This document shows positions 8,498 to 16,153 of a stretch of 56,163 nt of DNA, piece by piece. Position 1 is the stretch's first letter. Each line of letters begins with the position of its first letter. Source of the stretch: Pseudothermotoga sp. (GTDB lineage Bacteria; Thermotogota; Thermotogae; Thermotogales; DSM-5069); contig JANXCS010000011.1 of the NCBI GenBank assembly GCA_025060105.1, forward strand, positions 1 through 56,163, in the 5' to 3' direction. The notes under the pieces were generated by a model, which saw nothing but the letters and a program-made list of their open reading frames with translations, was not told the DNA's origin and searched no databases. The translations under genes were made by a program, and so were the position numbers.

Positions 8498-9301
8498 TCA
8501 TGAGAAATTCTTTGCGATCCTTTCAACAATCGAAGGATCTTTGTACAAGATCGTTCCAACACTCACAGCGTTGGCACCCACTTTGAAAAAATCTTCAGCA
8601 TCTTTCTCGCTCGCGATACCACCAGAAGCGATGATGTAAAGTTTGGTTTTGCTTCTCACTTCGTGAACCGCCCTGAGCGCGATGGGTTTGAGTATAGGTC
8701 CAGAGACGCCACCTTTGATGATTCTTTCGCCATCTACGTGGAGTGCCCTGATGGTGTTTATCAATGTCACACCGTCCCATCCGCAGAGTTCTACAAGTTT
8801 GGCTATGCTTTCAACGAAAGCTCCTTCGATACCGAGCTTAGCGATGAGAAAGATGTCCAACTTTCTTCTCAAACTGGAGAGTAATCTTTTGAGCGTTGTG
8901 AGATCTGAAAGTGGGTTGAAATGCACGTTTGGACAAGAAAGATTGCACTCAAAAGCGATGAATTTGTTTTGAAAAGGTGCCATTTTTTCTGCAACCTGTT
9001 CATATTCTTCAAAATTGTCTCCTGCGAAGCTGAAAATGATTTTCACCCTTTCGAACAGCTCATCATACTGTCCCGATTTGAGTTGTTCGATGAAATTTTC
9101 CACGCCAGGATTTTCAAGACCTATGCTGTTGATCAGATAATTCTCCGTAGCGATGAGTCTCGGTGGAGGATTACCTTTTTTTGGTTTAAACGTGATCGTT
9201 TTGAGCGTGTAAGCACCTATGAACTTTGGTTCGATGAGTTTGAGATATTCTCCCATGCCTCCGATTCCAGAGGCTATCACGATCGGTGGTTTTAATTCCA
9301 T
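8498..9301 (-). CDS. pyrD: Dihydroorotate dehydrogenase, class 1B catalytic subunit
   Basis: This 267-residue FMN TIM-barrel oxidises dihydroorotate to orotate. The active-site base is Cys in FECNLSCPNV, as in class 1 enzymes, and the FMN phosphate site ASGGIASEKDAEDFFKVGANAV lies near the C-terminus. It is about 30 residues shorter than most PyrD proteins. The adjacent pyrK gene indicates the NAD-linked 1B heterotetramer. It overlaps pyrK by 10 nt. Confidence 0.94.
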   Translation of the reverse strand: MELKPPIVIASGIGGMGEYLKLIEPKFIGAYTLKTITFKPKKGNPPPRLIATENYLINSIGLENPGVENFIEQLKSGQYDELFERVKIIFSFAGDNFEEYEQVAEKMAPFQNKFIAFECNLSCPNVHFNPLSDLTTLKRLLSSLRRKLDIFLIAKLGIEGAFVESIAKLVELCGWDGVTLINTIRALHVDGERIIKGGVSGPILKPIALRAVHEVRSKTKLYIIASGGIASEKDAEDFFKVGANAVSVGTILYKDPSIVERIAKNFS

Positions 9302-9948
9302 ACCTCTTCACCTCTCAGAGCAGGTCCATCGACACATAAATGTTTCAGACCGTGCTTGGTTTCAATGGCACAACCTCTGCACGCTCCAACGCCACAGGCC
9401 ATGTATTCATTGAGCGAGACAAAAACTTGACCTTTGTCTTTGAGTAGATTGTAAGAAACCTTCTCCATTTGGTCAGATCCAACCACGAAGAACCAATCGT
9501 AAGCTTTCAAAGATTTCAACAAAGCCACAAACTCTTCATCACCCAAGACCGTTTTGAAAGAAACTTCGATCTTTAGCTTTTCAAGGGATCCTATGAATAC
9601 GTCGCAAAGAAACCTTCGATGCATATCGAAAACGATGGCAAGACATGCGGGAGTGGCTATCACGGCTCCTTTACCTGAGGGTGGGGTGAAGCCTTTGCCA
9701 CAGGGACCATGCGCCTTCAAATATCTCTGCTCGATTATGTACTTCGTACCAGGTCCGATCACTTGAACACCTATGGCGAGCTTTCCATACCATCTTCCAA
9801 GTCCGAATGGCTTTCTCACGATTGAGGTTGGTGTCTCTATCATGATGAACTGCGTTGGTTCAAAATTTAAATCTTCGTTGAACGTGATCAAAAAGCTGTC
9901 CGAGGTGAGCTGGATCAACTCATCCCTCGTCAGTGAGAAATTCTCCAT
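9292..9948 (-). CDS. pyrK: Dihydroorotate dehydrogenase electron-transfer subunit
   Basis: This 218-residue FAD and 2Fe-2S protein passes electrons from PyrD to NAD+. The iron-sulfur ligands are near the C-terminus in CGVGACRGCAIETKHG...C, spaced C-x4-C-x2-C-x11-C. The usual FAD motif RPFS is replaced here by RKPFGLG, and GTKYIIEQRYL and HGPCGKGF match the NAD-binding half. The pyrC and pyrK genes overlap by 29 nt. Location and cofactors support the PyrDK complex. Confidence 0.9.
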   Translation of the reverse strand: MENFSLTRDELIQLTSDSFLITFNEDLNFEPTQFIMIETPTSIVRKPFGLGRWYGKLAIGVQVIGPGTKYIIEQRYLKAHGPCGKGFTPPSGKGAVIATPACLAIVFDMHRRFLCDVFIGSLEKLKIEVSFKTVLGDEEFVALLKSLKAYDWFFVVGSDQMEKVSYNLLKDKGQVFVSLNEYMACGVGACRGCAIETKHGLKHLCVDGPALRGEEVWN

Positions 9949-11041
9949 CCCAGTACACCCACCTTCCTGAGAGTTTCACACCGATGATCCTTCCTCTGAG
10001 TTTCACACCGTCGAAAACGGAATTTTTTCCTTTGCTGTGAAACTTCTTAACATCCACAATCCACTCTGCGTACGGATCAACGATGAGCAGCTCTTCTGAA
10101 CATTGTGGCATCTTCAGATTCAAGATTTCTCTCGGTTTGAATGCGAGTTTTTCAATGGTTTTCTCCAACTGGTTTGTGATTGTGTAAAAAGCGCTGAAAG
10201 CCACTTCGATGTTGCTCGTTCCAAAAGGTGCTTTCTCAAAATCGTTTTGTTTTTCTGGATGTGGTGCATGATCTGTGGCGAAAACATCGACGATATCTTT
10301 TTCAACAGCTTCGAGCAGAGCTTTTCTGTCTTGCTCTGTGGCGAGTGGGGGATTGATCTTGAAATTGGTGCTTTTAACATCGTCCATACTGAAAAATAGA
10401 TGGTGTGGGGTGACTTCGCAGGTTACTTTTGCGTATTTTTTCGAATGTTGTATGGTTTCTATCGAAAGTTTTGTAGAAACGTGCTGTATGTGGAACTCTT
10501 TAAAACCGTATTCTAAACCGAGCATGACGTTTCTGAAAATGGAGACTGCCTCGCTGTTTATGGGGCGTTTTTCAACTCTCAACGCCACACCTTCATAAAA
10601 AATGCCACCGAGTTCGTGTAACTGACTGTGATCGAGCAAAAGGTGTGGCCTTTTTGTTCTGAAAGCCTTCACGATCTTGGGTGTGTCGTACTCTATGCCG
10701 TCGTTCGAATAGCAGAGAGTTCTTTCACCGTCTGGTTCAAGTTCACCGAACAGAGAGACAGACCAATAGAATCGAACTGGTTTATCTTTCGCAAGTTCGA
10801 CGTGCCTTTTGAGAACCTCTTCATTTTCGATGCAAGGTTTTGTGTTGGGTTGAATCAACACCGCTGAAAAACCACCAACGATGGCTGCTTTGGAGAGCGA
10901 ATCGTAGTCTTCTTGATCGTTGAGTCGTACGTGTGTGTGCATGTCGAAAAAAGTGGGACAGACGATCAGGCCTTTCCTCCGTTCAGGTAAATTTATCTCA
11001 ACGTCCAGCCACTGACGTTTCAACGGATTGTACAGTTTCAA
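9920..11041 (-). CDS. pyrC: Dihydroorotase
   Basis: This 373-residue amidohydrolase cyclises carbamoyl-aspartate to dihydroorotate. Zinc ligands are visible as DMHTHVR (His35, His37) and in VTCEVTPHH and ATDHAPH further on. The start is a TTG at 11039-11041 behind a GGGAGTGATC ribosome site, so the gene overlaps the pyrB end by 44 nt. An overlap that long suggests tight coupling between ATCase and dihydroorotase synthesis. Confidence 0.93.
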   Translation of the reverse strand: MKLYNPLKRQWLDVEINLPERRKGLIVCPTFFDMHTHVRLNDQEDYDSLSKAAIVGGFSAVLIQPNTKPCIENEEVLKRHVELAKDKPVRFYWSVSLFGELEPDGERTLCYSNDGIEYDTPKIVKAFRTKRPHLLLDHSQLHELGGIFYEGVALRVEKRPINSEAVSIFRNVMLGLEYGFKEFHIQHVSTKLSIETIQHSKKYAKVTCEVTPHHLFFSMDDVKSTNFKINPPLATEQDRKALLEAVEKDIVDVFATDHAPHPEKQNDFEKAPFGTSNIEVAFSAFYTITNQLEKTIEKLAFKPREILNLKMPQCSEELLIVDPYAEWIVDVKKFHSKGKNSVFDGVKLRGRIIGVKLSGRWVYWDGEFLTDEG

Positions 11042-11930
11042 GCTCGATCACTCCCAGAACATACTCCAGCACAGCCATCCTGATGAAAACACCGTTTCTC
11101 ACTTGTTCTAAAATTTTCGATCTTTCTGAATAAACAATATCGTCCGAAACTTCGATGTTTCTATTGAAAGGACCTGGATGCATCAAAATCGCGTGCTTTG
11201 GGGCGAGTTTGATTGTTTCTGAGTTTATCTGCATCTTTCTGAAGAAATCGTCGATGTTTGGATAACTTTCTTCAAGTCTTTCTTTTTGAATTCTCAGTGC
11301 ATATACAACGTCTACATCGAGGATGGCCTCTTTCAAATCGTTCGTTATCAAACTCACACCTTCGAAACTTTCTGGAACAAAACCTTTTGGTCCGACCATC
11401 CTCACTTCTGCGTTGAACTTTTTCAAAAGCTCCGTGAGTGATCTCGCCACTCGAGAATGAATTACATCACCCACGATGGCAACTTTGAGCTGAAGTGTTC
11501 CAAAATGTTCCACCATGGTCATGGCGTCCAAGAGCGCTTGTGTGGGATGTTCGTTCGTACCATCACCTGCGTTGACCACAGCGGCGTTGACACATCTTGC
11601 AAAATCAGCTGGGGCACCGTTTCTGCGGATCCGAATCACCATGCAGTCGAAATTCATCATGTTCAGAGTCAGGATCGTATCTAAATCCGTTTCGCCTTTT
11701 TGGAGTGAAGAAGTTTCTGGAACAAAATCGATCACCTGCGCCCCGAGATTCATTGCAGCCTTTTGGAAAGAGACCTTGGTGCGCGTAGAGGGTTCAAAGA
11801 AAGCCGTCAAAACGAACTTACCAGTCAACGTTTTTGGGTAAATTTTTGATGTTCTGTGTTCTCTGGCTCGCTCCAAGATTGTCTCGATTTGCTTCCGCGT
11901 CAAGCTCTTGATGTCTAAAAGATGCCTCAT
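10998..11930 (-). CDS. pyrB: Aspartate carbamoyltransferase catalytic chain
   Basis: This 310-residue enzyme carbamoylates aspartate, the committed step of pyrimidine synthesis. The carbamoyl-phosphate loop FFEPSTRTKVSF lies near residues 45-56, HPTQALLD near 129-136, and the aspartate-domain segment HPGPFNRNIEV near 253-263. No regulatory PyrI chain is fused or adjacent. The ATG follows GGAGGTGGGAGA closely and overlaps the stop of the leader ORF (ATGA), so pyrB translation is probably coupled to leader translation. It is the first structural gene of the operon. Confidence 0.96.
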   Translation of the reverse strand: MRHLLDIKSLTRKQIETILERAREHRTSKIYPKTLTGKFVLTAFFEPSTRTKVSFQKAAMNLGAQVIDFVPETSSLQKGETDLDTILTLNMMNFDCMVIRIRRNGAPADFARCVNAAVVNAGDGTNEHPTQALLDAMTMVEHFGTLQLKVAIVGDVIHSRVARSLTELLKKFNAEVRMVGPKGFVPESFEGVSLITNDLKEAILDVDVVYALRIQKERLEESYPNIDDFFRKMQINSETIKLAPKHAILMHPGPFNRNIEVSDDIVYSERSKILEQVRNGVFIRMAVLEYVLGVIELETVQSVETSVAGR

Positions 11931-12073
11931 TCTCCCACCTCCACCGAGGCAAAATAAAAGGGCCTTTTCGGCCCTTTCTTTAAAATAAAAGGGGCTTTCG
12001 AAAGCCCCTTTGGACTTGTTTCACATCTATTCAAAAGCCTTTCGTGCCTTTCCTTCGAGCGTTTGAACACCAT
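11927..12073 (-). CDS. Putative pyr operon leader peptide (48 codons)
   Basis: An ATG at 12071-12073 with AGAGGTGGT directly before it opens a 48-codon frame. The frame runs without a stop through both terminator hairpins and ends in a TGA that overlaps the pyrB ATG (ATGA). The peptide begins MVFKRSKERHERLL and is strongly basic (many Lys and Arg), with no family resemblance. Its layout is that of E. coli pyrL, the 44-codon pyrBI leader whose translation disrupts the attenuator when RNA polymerase pauses at low UTP. Promoter, leader ORF, terminators and pyrB follow in that order here. A chance ORF cannot be excluded. Confidence 0.6.
   Translation of the reverse strand: MVFKRSKERHERLLNRCETSPKGLSKAPFILKKGPKRPFYFASVEVGE
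11951..11977 (-). terminator. pyr attenuator hairpin 2 (promoter-distal)
   Basis: On the minus strand AAAGGGCC (loop GAAAA) GGCCCTTT is followed by TTATTTT. The stem is 8 bp. It ends about 20 nt before the pyrB start and lies inside the leader ORF. No upstream minus-strand gene needs terminating here, so it must act on the pyr transcript itself. Confidence 0.8.
11979..12011 (-). terminator. pyr attenuator hairpin 1 (promoter-proximal)
   Basis: Positions 11988-12011 form a perfect 24-bp palindrome with arms AAAGGGGCTTTC and GAAAGCCCCTTT. On the minus strand TTTTATTTT follows. It is separated from hairpin 2 by a few bases, giving two intrinsic terminators in tandem before pyrB. Confidence 0.85.
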
Positions 12074-12096
12074 ACCACCTCTGCCTCTGAAAGAGA

Positions 12097-12102
12097 ATTA
12101 TA
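12097..12102 (-). promoter_or_regulatory. pyr operon -10 element
   Basis: The minus strand has a perfect TATAAT. Initiation about 7 nt downstream gives a leader starting in CUCUUUCAGAGGCAGAGG, about 160 nt before pyrB. I see no good -35. The tandem CAGAGG motif faintly resembles part of a PyrR-binding loop, but the rest of that consensus is absent. Confidence 0.55.
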
Positions 12103-12281
12103 GCTGGGCAAGGACCAGATTGTGTTTCTTTTCCATTGCATGGTGGTTGCCAAGAGGAAAAGCTTCAGAATGCGTGACTGAAATATGCGTTGTATACTTT
12201 GAAGGTGAACGTGGTATGTTGGAGTAGATCATCCTTGACAGAGAATCGCCCGTTTGAGTTTGAAGTGGGAGGAGAGGGTTT

Positions 12282-13049
12282 ATGTTGAAAGATTTCAAGT
12301 ATGCCTTGGTCACGGGTGGATCTTCTGGAATCGGCAAAGAGTTCGCACTTGAGCTTTGCCGAAGGGGTTTGAAGGTGATCGTAACAGGTAGGGATACAAA
12401 GAGACTTGAAGAATTGACTGAAATGGCAAAGGATATTTCGGATTCATCGATCTTGACTTATACTGTCGAACTTTCCTCAACGGATAATGTGAAAGCTTTC
12501 ATTCAAGACGTTTCGAAATACGAGATAGACCTTTTGATCAACAACGCTGGCTTTGGTTTGTATGGGGAGTTCATCGAACTCGATTTGGAGGAAATAGAGA
12601 AAATGATAGAAGTCAACATCAAGGCCTTGACGATGCTCAGCCACACCTTCGCCAAGAAGATGGTTGAAAGAAAACGCGGTGGGATAATAAATGTCGCGTC
12701 GGTCGCTGGCCACATACCGCTACCGTACTTCAACGCTTACGCTGCAACGAAAGCTTACGTTTATAATCTCTCTATAGCTCTGTGGGCAGAGTTAAAAAAG
12801 TACAACGTTCATGTGATGTGCGTCTCTCCTGGACCAACGGAGACCAGATTTTTCGAGCGAGCTTTCAAAGGACAAAATTTCAAAACCTTTGGAAATCTGA
12901 TGAGTCCAACACAAGTTGCCTTGGGTGCGATAGAAGCTTTCGAAAAGAGGAAAGTCGTCTACATACCTGGATTCAAAAATAAGTTTGTCAGTTTCATCGG
13001 TAAAAAGCTCTTGCCAGATAGAACCATCGCAAAATTCTTGGCTGGCTGA
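12282..13049 (+). CDS. Short-chain dehydrogenase/reductase
   Basis: This 255-residue classical SDR has the cofactor motif TGGSSGIGKEFA (about 10-21), NNAGFGLYGEF (about 87-97) and the catalytic YAATK (about 153-157), with a Ser about 14 residues earlier in NVASVAG. It probably reduces or oxidises a carbonyl/alcohol with NADP(H); Thr-Gly-Arg-Asp after beta-2 suggests NADPH. The start ATG follows GGGAGGAGAGGG. It diverges from the pyr operon and is followed after 59 nt by the glutamine amidotransferase gene. Confidence 0.9.
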   Translation: MLKDFKYALVTGGSSGIGKEFALELCRRGLKVIVTGRDTKRLEELTEMAKDISDSSILTYTVELSSTDNVKAFIQDVSKYEIDLLINNAGFGLYGEFIELDLEEIEKMIEVNIKALTMLSHTFAKKMVERKRGGIINVASVAGHIPLPYFNAYAATKAYVYNLSIALWAELKKYNVHVMCVSPGPTETRFFERAFKGQNFKTFGNLMSPTQVALGAIEAFEKRKVVYIPGFKNKFVSFIGKKLLPDRTIAKFLAG

Positions 13050-13108
13050 GCGTTAAAAAAGTGCAGGTGAAAATTTTTCGAAATTCTTTTTTGAGAAAGG
13101 TGATGAGC

Positions 13109-13753
13109 GTGTGTAGAATGATTGGATTTTCTTTCGAAACGGCGCGGGACGTAAACCCGTTTTTTAGACATCTTCAGTGGATGGCTCAAAGAGGCAAAAA
13201 TGCCCCACACAATCATGGTTGGGGTATTTACGCGCTAGAAGGTGATGCGTTGATCTATCATCGCTCACCCAAACCTGTTTACGAAGAAAGCTTACCATTC
13301 ATCAAGGCAAAGATAGGAATCATCCATGCTAGGAAGGCATCGGAGCATTTACCTGTGACCTTTTTACAACTTCACCCTTTCATAGATAACAAAGGTAAGG
13401 CATTCTGTCACAATGGAACTATCTACGACATTCCAACGTTGACAATCGAAAGCGACACCTTCGCATATTTCATGAAGATCAAAGACTTTTCAACTCATGA
13501 GGATCTCGCTCGAAAAATCACTGAAGTGGCAAGAAGCTTCAAGCACACAGGCATGAACTTTCTCATGGTGAACAACGACGAATTGATCGTCTATTGTGGT
13601 TACAGTGACAATAAAGATTACTACACTCTCTGGTATTACGATGTAGATGGTTTCATCGTGAGTTCAGAACCCATGCATGAGGGCTTCAAACCTATAGACA
13701 ACAGAACCCTGATCGTGGTGAAGGATGGAAAAATAAGGAAAGTCATGAAGTGA
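13109..13753 (+). CDS. Class II glutamine amidotransferase (YafJ-like)
   Basis: I place the start at the GTG at 13109 so that the product begins MCRMIGFS. Class II amidotransferases need Cys as the first residue after Met removal, because its amino group is the catalytic base. AAGGTGAT lies 4 nt upstream. The 214-residue protein contains the N-terminal Ntn-hydrolase motifs NHGWGIY (about 38-44), IIHARKAS (about 71-78) and FCHNGTIYD (about 98-106). No synthetase domain is attached, so the acceptor for the ammonia is unknown. Upstream in-frame codons extend the frame by 16 residues but would bury the Cys. Confidence 0.85.
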   Translation: MCRMIGFSFETARDVNPFFRHLQWMAQRGKNAPHNHGWGIYALEGDALIYHRSPKPVYEESLPFIKAKIGIIHARKASEHLPVTFLQLHPFIDNKGKAFCHNGTIYDIPTLTIESDTFAYFMKIKDFSTHEDLARKITEVARSFKHTGMNFLMVNNDELIVYCGYSDNKDYYTLWYYDVDGFIVSSEPMHEGFKPIDNRTLIVVKDGKIRKVMK

Positions 13754-13804
13754 TGTGGTATTTTAATCGGGGAGATTGATCACATTTTGAGGTTTCTCAT
13801 TCTG

Positions 13805-13835
13805 AAAAAGGTGGAATAGAACCTACCTTTTGTTG
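13805..13835 (+). terminator. Weak intrinsic terminator after amidotransferase gene
   Basis: AAAAAGGTGG pairs with CCTACCTTTT across a 7-nt loop with one bulged T, and TGTTGATTT follows. The stem is imperfect and the T-run short, so this is a tentative call. Confidence 0.35.
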
Positions 13836-13885
13836 ATTTCCTAGAACCCCATAGAATCACTTCCTCCTCAACCGTGTTAAATCTA

Positions 13886-13914
13886 TTGACACATCGAGTA
13901 ACGTGTGGTAAAAG
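13886..13914 (+). promoter_or_regulatory. Promoter of the ABC transporter/glycosidase operon
   Basis: TTGACA (13886-13891), 17 nt, then TAAAAG (13909-13914) preceded by TGG, which acts as an extended -10. Downstream, GAAAGTTTTC (13922-13931) and GAAAAAAATTTTC (13949-13961) are two near-palindromes that could be operators, perhaps for the RpiR-type regulator in the operon. Confidence 0.6.
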
Positions 13915-13983
13915 TATGGTAGAAAGTTTTCTCTGAAAATGCAAATATGAAAAAAATTTTCACCTATACGAGGGGGTGTTGGT

Positions 13984-15246
13984 ATGAAGAGGTTGTTGGT
14001 TGGCTTGATCTTGGTTGTCTTCACAGTTTTCGCCTTTGCAAAGGTCAATTTCGGTTCTACTCAGATGACACCTGCTGCTGAGCGCGAGTTCATGATCAGA
14101 TTTTTAGCTGATTTTTCCAAAAGATCTGGCATCGAGATCGAGTTTTTGAACTTTGAGTACACCGATTTGCTCAACAGAGTTGAAGCGGAACAAAAAGCAG
14201 GAAGGATTGTTTTGAACCTGATAGCGGATCTTCAAAGTGGACTCAACACGATGGGTTCGAATGGTTTTCTCACAGATCTTTCAAACGTGAAGTTCGAGGG
14301 TAAGACCTTCGTACCAACTTTCGAAAAATACACGTACGTTGGCAAAAGTAAAGTGTTCATCCCGTGGTTGCAAGCAACCTTTGTGATGGCTATCAACAAG
14401 AAAGCTTTCGAGTATCTACCAAGAGGTTTGACTCAGCAAGATGTGATCAACGGGACTGACAAATGGACATACGATACATTACTTGAGTGGGCTAGAAATT
14501 TGCAAGAAAGAACTAGACAACCGCAGCTTGGCTTTCCACTAGGACCAAGGGGATTGTGGCACAGATTTTTGCACGGTCACATATATCCTTCCTACACGGG
14601 TGCACAAGCCGTGAAATTCGATAGTGTGAAAGCTATCGATATGTGGAACTATTTGAGAGAACTGTTCAGATATGTTCATCCGGCTTGCACCACTTGGGAC
14701 AACATGGATCAGCCACTTTTAAGAGGTGAAGTGATGATAGCTTGGGACCACACGGCGAGGATCAAGCAGGCTATCATCGAAAAGCCCAACGATTTCGTGG
14801 TGGTTCCAGTTCCTCGTGGGCCAATGGGTAGAGGATACATCATCGTCTTGGCAGGTTTGTCAATCCCAAAAGGGGCAGACATGACAGAACCACTCAAGGT
14901 CATGGATTTCCTCACAAGCCCAGAGGCTCAAACTGCAGTGCTTGAAAACGTAGGGTTCTTCCCAGTGGTTCAAGAAGCTCTGGGTCGAATACCCGAAGGT
15001 GGTTTGAAGATCCTGGCACAAGGCGTTGTGAATCAATCTTCCGCTGCTGACTCTATAGTTTGCTTCATTCCAGGTCTCGGGGCGAAAGGCGGAGAATTCA
15101 ACGAAACATATCGTCAAGCGTTCGCTAGAATCGTTCTGAACAGAGAAGATCCGGCAAAAGTTATAGTTGAGCTTGGTGAAAAAGTAAGGCAGCTCTTCAA
15201 AGAAGTGAAAGCTCCACTACCAGAGCCAGATGCGAGTCTCTTTTAA
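13984..15246 (+). CDS. Sugar ABC transporter substrate-binding protein
   Basis: This 420-residue exported protein begins MKRLLVGLILVVFTVFAFA, a signal peptide cleaved after AFA. It lacks a lipobox Cys, so it is free or held by other means. It has the family 1 extracellular solute-binding fold features, including AWDHTARIKQAI and the hinge-like PMGRGYIIVLAGLSIPKGA. Two permeases and a MalK-type ATPase follow, so this is a CUT1 importer for an oligosaccharide or glycoside. The downstream GH38 enzyme and glycosyltransferases suggest a mannosyl- or glucosyl-containing solute. Strong GAGGGGGTG ribosome site. Confidence 0.9.
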   Translation: MKRLLVGLILVVFTVFAFAKVNFGSTQMTPAAEREFMIRFLADFSKRSGIEIEFLNFEYTDLLNRVEAEQKAGRIVLNLIADLQSGLNTMGSNGFLTDLSNVKFEGKTFVPTFEKYTYVGKSKVFIPWLQATFVMAINKKAFEYLPRGLTQQDVINGTDKWTYDTLLEWARNLQERTRQPQLGFPLGPRGLWHRFLHGHIYPSYTGAQAVKFDSVKAIDMWNYLRELFRYVHPACTTWDNMDQPLLRGEVMIAWDHTARIKQAIIEKPNDFVVVPVPRGPMGRGYIIVLAGLSIPKGADMTEPLKVMDFLTSPEAQTAVLENVGFFPVVQEALGRIPEGGLKILAQGVVNQSSAADSIVCFIPGLGAKGGEFNETYRQAFARIVLNREDPAKVIVELGEKVRQLFKEVKAPLPEPDASLF

Positions 15247-15252
15247 TTCAAA

Positions 15253-15274
15253 GCGGGTGGTTTTCGCCACCCGC
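15253..15274 (+). other. Stable intercistronic hairpin after the binding-protein gene
   Basis: GCGGGTGG and CCACCCGC form an 8-bp GC-rich stem with a 6-nt loop. CTTCC rather than a T-run follows, so it is probably an mRNA-stabilising or partial-stop element that raises binding protein relative to permeases. Confidence 0.6.
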
Positions 15275-15300
15275 CTTCCATCTGGGAGTGGTTGTTCAGT

Positions 15301-16153
15301 ATGAAAAAAGGATATCTCATACCCATTTTTTTTGATCCTTCCAGCCATTGTTTATTTGTTGTTATTCATAGGTTATCCAATAATTGGTACCTTTCAACTT
15401 GCGTTCAGCAACCCAAAGGGTTGGTTCGAGAATTTCAGATATATATTTTTCTCAAAGGATTTTCAGAACGCTTTTTTGAACACGTTACTCCTGGGTATGG
15501 TGGTCATACCGATTCAGTTTGTCTTTGCAGTTGGTCTAGCTTTGCTGGTGAACAAAAAACGGAAAGGTTACAAAACGCTTTTGTACATAATAGCAGCACC
15601 GCTTGCTCTGAGCGATATCACGGCCGCGTTGATAAGTTATTCCATATTCGCGCCGAATGGTTATCTCAACAAAATACTGCTCAGTTTGAATTGGATAGAG
15701 AGGCCCATTTATTTCTTTGGTTATTGGTTCAAATCTAGAGAATTTTTAGTGATAGTTCTGACCGAAGTTTGGCGAGCAACTCCTTTGATGTTTGTGATTT
15801 TACTTGCAGGATTACAATCGATAAATCAAGAGTACTTAGAAGCCGCAGATGTTTTCGGTTTTTCAACTTGGAAGAAGTTCGTCAAAATTACATTGCCTTT
15901 GCTAAAACCTTCGATCGTTTCAGCGTTGCTCATTAGAACACTTTTTGCATTTCAAATCTTCGGTGTGGTATGGCTCTTGGCTGGAAGGGATATCACAGTC
16001 CTTGCCGGGGAAACGTATTATTGGTATGTTCTGCAAAACAACAGAAACATCGCCAGCACTTACGCGTTGGTGATAGCCTTGTTGACGTTCATCGTCGGAT
16101 GGTTCTACATAGGGACCATTCGTTCAAAACATTTAGAAGAGGGTGTAGAATGA
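15301..16153 (+). CDS. ABC transporter permease 1, with apparent frameshift in a T8 run
   Basis: A good start lies at ATG 15301, behind GGGAGTGG, and encodes MKKGYLIPIF. It then runs into T8 (15326-15333) and leaves the permease frame. From TTG 15332 the other frame encodes ILPAIVYLLLFIGYPIIGTF and the rest of a normal MalF-type permease with about six helices and the EAA loop EYLEAADVFGFSTWKKFVKI. One T fewer would join them as MKKGYLIPIFLILPAIVYLL, a typical N-terminus. Possibilities are a sequence error, a real mutation, or slippage on the homopolymer. Starting at TTG 15332 is possible, but no ribosome site precedes it. It overlaps permease 2 by 4 nt. Confidence 0.85.

Noticed and set aside
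11951-12011. pyr hairpins as terminators for a plus-strand gene
   Set aside because: No plus-strand gene lies upstream, and the longer T-runs are on the minus strand downstream of the pyr promoter.
13061-13108. Longer start of the glutamine amidotransferase
   Set aside because: It would bury the catalytic Cys that must become residue 1 after Met removal.
15970-16149. Upstream extension of permease 2
   Set aside because: It lies inside permease 1 and encodes no membrane helix; ATG 16150 has a ribosome site and the normal N-terminus.
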